Assembly: GCA_036795455.1 (NCBI GenBank)
Contig: DAIRET010000127.1
Location: forward strand, 1-8,451
Direction: 5' to 3'
From: DAIRET01 sp036795455
GTDB lineage: Bacteria > Bacteroidota > Ignavibacteria > Ignavibacteriales > Ignavibacteriaceae
DNA length: 8,451 nt
Below, in pieces: positions 6,640-8,451 of this stretch. Under the pieces are notes generated by a model, which saw nothing but the letters and a program-made list of their open reading frames with translations, did no database searches and was not told the DNA's origin. Each line of letters opens with the position of its first letter. Within the stretch, counting starts at the first letter, position 1. Position numbers and translations under genes: made by a program.

Positions 6640-8310
6640 ATGAAAAAAGTTACATTTAGTTTATTTATCGTTTTTATATCCCTGATAAATAATCACTTAT
6701 TCTCACAGCACTTTCAATGGGCTAAAGCAATTACCGGTGGAGATTATGAATTTACAGCAAGTGGTGTATCTTCAGATTATTTGGGAAATGTGTATGTTGT
6801 TGGAAACTTTGTAGGTACAGCGGACTTCGGTACCGTTCAATTACAAAGCTACGGCAACTATACAGATGTATTTATTGCCAAATACAATAGCGAAGGAGTC
6901 TGCATTTGGGCTCAAAAAGGTGGGGGTTCATATACTGATTATGGTATGGCAGTTACTACTGATAGCTTAGGTAATTCTTACATAACCGGCTACTTCAATT
7001 CTGATAGCATTTTATTTGGAGACCATCAAGTTGATCGAAATGGTACTGGCGGGCCAGATATTTTTATTGCTAAATATGATAAAGAAGGCTTTTGTGTTTG
7101 GGCTAAAGGAGCAGGTGGCACTCAATCAGACTATGGTGAATCCATTACATTGGATAAATTAGGATATTTTTACCTAGGAGGTTCATTTTTTGCAACAGCA
7201 AATTTTGATAACTTTTCTGTCTCAAGTCTTGGGTATTCGGATGCTTATCTTGCTAAATATGATACTACCGGCAATTGTGTTTGGGTACAAAGAGGTGGAG
7301 GAACAAATGCTGATGCAATATATGGAGTAGCTTCAAATGGCTATGGTACAATTTATGTTACCGGAAATATTGGTTCTACTACAGCTGATTTTGGTATTTA
7401 TAATTTAACATCTTTCGGCAATCATGATATTTTTGTTGCAAAATATGATTTAGATGGTTTATGCCTTTGGGCAAAACATGCAGGCGGTACTGCAAAAGAT
7501 TATGGTAGAGGAATCTCTACCTTCGATGGAACATACTGCGTAATTACCGGAGATTGTCAAACTCCGGCACTTGGTAGTCAGTATATTACTTTTGATTCTA
7601 TTCAGTTTACTACTTACGGAGAATATGATGCCTTTATTGCAATGTACAACTCATCGGGGAATTGCGTTTGGGCAAAAAAAGCAGGTGGCTCGGCACCAGA
7701 TCGGGGAATCGCAATTCATTCAACTGGTGAACAGGGCTCATTTATAACCGGATTTTTTAGTGATAATGCGAATTTTGGAGGGCACAATATTTCAAGCAAT
7801 GATGGAAGTTGGGATGTTTTTGTTGCTCAATACAATAACTTTGGTGATTGCAATTGGGTACTCCCTGGAGGCGGAAGTTATCAAGATATTGGTTATGGAA
7901 TTACTGTGGATAGATTTGGAAAAATAATTATGGTAGGAGAAAACTATTCTAATCCAGGGTATTATGGAGGGGATTCTATACTGCCGGGTGCTGTAATTGC
8001 AAAGTTATCACCAACAGGAATGAATTTACTTGATAACGAGATTACAAAAGGTTTTAATTTAGCACAAAATTATCCTAATCCGTTTAATCCGTCAACACAG
8101 ATAAGTTATTCCATTCCATCTTCTTCCATGGTATCACTTAAAATTTATGATGTTTTGGGGAATGAAGTAAAAACATTAATTAACGAATACAAAGAAGCAG
8201 GTTACTACGAAGTAACATTTGAAGCAAAAAATTTATCAAACGGGGTATATTTCTACGAATTAAATGCCGGAGAAATGCGTTCAGTTAAGAAGCTCGTTCT
8301 ACTTAAATAA
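6640..8310 (+). CDS. Secreted SBBP-repeat beta-propeller protein with T9SS C-terminal sorting domain
   Basis: A 556-residue exported protein in three parts. Residues 1-22 form a Sec signal peptide (KK, hydrophobic core, cleavage likely after LFS). Residues 27 to about 462 hold seven repeats of 61-67 residues resembling SBBP (Seven-Bladed Beta-Propeller) repeats. Each opens with a Trp (W27, 90, 154, 215, 277, 344, 406), has a G-G-rich turn, a central G-x-x-Y-(V/I)-x-G strand and a D-(V/I/A)-F-(I/V)-A-K-Y strand. The first six end with a Cys (C88, 152, 213, 275, 342, 404). Residues 473-556 are a T9SS type A sorting domain: NYPNPFNPST (477-486), IYDVLGNEVKTL (502-513), SNGVYFYEL (533-541) and a KKLVLLK end. 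The protein should cross the inner membrane by Sec and the outer membrane by T9SS, then be released or surface-anchored. No enzymatic motif is visible; ligand or partner is unknown. It is monocistronic, with its own promoter, ribosome site and terminator. Confidence 0.93.
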   Translation: MKKVTFSLFIVFISLINNHLFSQHFQWAKAITGGDYEFTASGVSSDYLGNVYVVGNFVGTADFGTVQLQSYGNYTDVFIAKYNSEGVCIWAQKGGGSYTDYGMAVTTDSLGNSYITGYFNSDSILFGDHQVDRNGTGGPDIFIAKYDKEGFCVWAKGAGGTQSDYGESITLDKLGYFYLGGSFFATANFDNFSVSSLGYSDAYLAKYDTTGNCVWVQRGGGTNADAIYGVASNGYGTIYVTGNIGSTTADFGIYNLTSFGNHDIFVAKYDLDGLCLWAKHAGGTAKDYGRGISTFDGTYCVITGDCQTPALGSQYITFDSIQFTTYGEYDAFIAMYNSSGNCVWAKKAGGSAPDRGIAIHSTGEQGSFITGFFSDNANFGGHNISSNDGSWDVFVAQYNNFGDCNWVLPGGGSYQDIGYGITVDRFGKIIMVGENYSNPGYYGGDSILPGAVIAKLSPTGMNLLDNEITKGFNLAQNYPNPFNPSTQISYSIPSSSMVSLKIYDVLGNEVKTLINEYKEAGYYEVTFEAKNLSNGVYFYELNAGEMRSVKKLVLLK

Positions 8311-8330
8311 GGGAGATATAAATTTAATTC

Positions 8331-8363
8331 CGATTGCTGCTCAAAATATTTGAGCAGCAATCG
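8331..8363. terminator. Perfect 15-bp hairpin, intrinsic terminator between convergent genes
   Basis: CGATTGCTGCTCAAA (8331-8345) pairs perfectly with TTTGAGCAGCAATCG (8349-8363) around a 3-nt ATA loop. It starts 20 nt after the stop of the propeller gene and also lies 21 nt beyond the stop of the minus-strand gene at the right edge. It can therefore end transcription from both sides. No long U-tract follows on either strand. Confidence 0.8.
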
Positions 8364-8384
8364 TTGCTTAAGAATATTTAAATC

Positions 8385-8450
8385 TTACTGCAGTTTAAAC
8401 ATCACCGGGATAAAAACTTTCACTTTCACATTTTTGTTATTCAAAACGCC
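8385..8450 (-). CDS. Partial CDS, C-terminal 21 codons, TonB-like ending
   Basis: Only the last 21 codons and the TAA stop (8387 down to 8385) are inside the window; the gene enters from the right edge on the minus strand. The visible peptide contains NVKVKVFIPVMFKLQ at its end. The alternating V-K-V pattern followed by IPVxFKL is typical of the final beta-strand of TonB-family C-terminal domains, which bind outer-membrane receptors. With so few residues this is a tentative guess, and another beta-rich periplasmic protein is possible. That it is coding is supported by the sensible codon pattern, the stop placement and the shared hairpin beyond it. Confidence 0.5.
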   Translation of the reverse strand, partial: GVLNNKNVKVKVFIPVMFKLQ

Positions 8451-8451
8451 G

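Noticed and set aside
6718..8025. Recent tandem duplication within the propeller gene
   Set aside because: The seven repeats are similar only at protein level; their DNA is diverged, so this is an old fold repeat and not a recent expansion or assembly artefact.
1..8451. CRISPR array, insertion sequence, tRNA/rRNA or toxin-antitoxin pair
   Set aside because: I saw no regularly spaced repeats, no transposase motifs or terminal inverted repeats with target duplications, no tRNA cloverleaf and no small paired genes.

Overview
The window most resembles a chromosomal segment from the class Ignavibacteria or a close relative in the Bacteroidota/Chlorobi (FCB) group. Three things point there. The last complete gene ends in a type IX secretion (T9SS) C-terminal sorting domain with the NYPNPFNPST motif and a KKLVLLK ending, a form especially common in Ignavibacterium and Melioribacter. 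Three intergenic regions contain TAnnTTTG elements like the Bacteroidota -7 promoter box. Most genes lack a Shine-Dalgarno sequence and the DNA is AT-rich. The placement is inference from motifs, not from a database search.

Layout, left to right. Positions 1-875 (minus) hold the N-terminal part of secD, cut by the window edge. A 229-bp divergent intergenic region follows, with one candidate promoter for each side. Then come truA (plus) and, 2 nt later, a FabG-like short-chain dehydrogenase (plus), probably co-transcribed. These converge on a YigZ/IMPACT-family gene (minus), with a long hairpin between the two stop codons. yigZ and uvrA diverge from a 114-bp spacer that carries an 8-bp-arm dyad across the likely uvrA promoter. 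After uvrA there is a 390-bp non-coding stretch with a cluster of TTTGAAA heptamers, a TATATTTG promoter element and a strong ribosome binding site. It leads into a secreted seven-repeat SBBP/beta-propeller protein with a T9SS tail. A 15-bp perfect hairpin ends that gene, and a convergent partial gene on the minus strand (last 21 codons, TonB-like) runs off the right edge.

Functionally this is mostly housekeeping: Sec export (SecD), tRNA pseudouridylation (TruA), an NAD(P)H-dependent oxidoreductase, a YigZ-family protein and nucleotide excision repair (UvrA). The right end holds one cell-surface or secreted accessory protein. SecD could serve the Sec step that precedes T9SS export of that protein, but this is a general pathway link and not evidence of linked regulation.

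I found no mobile element, CRISPR array, tRNA/rRNA or multi-gene defence or biosynthetic system, and no convincing undescribed system. The items most worth a second look are the propeller protein with in-register cysteines, the dyad in front of uvrA and the heptamer cluster downstream of uvrA.
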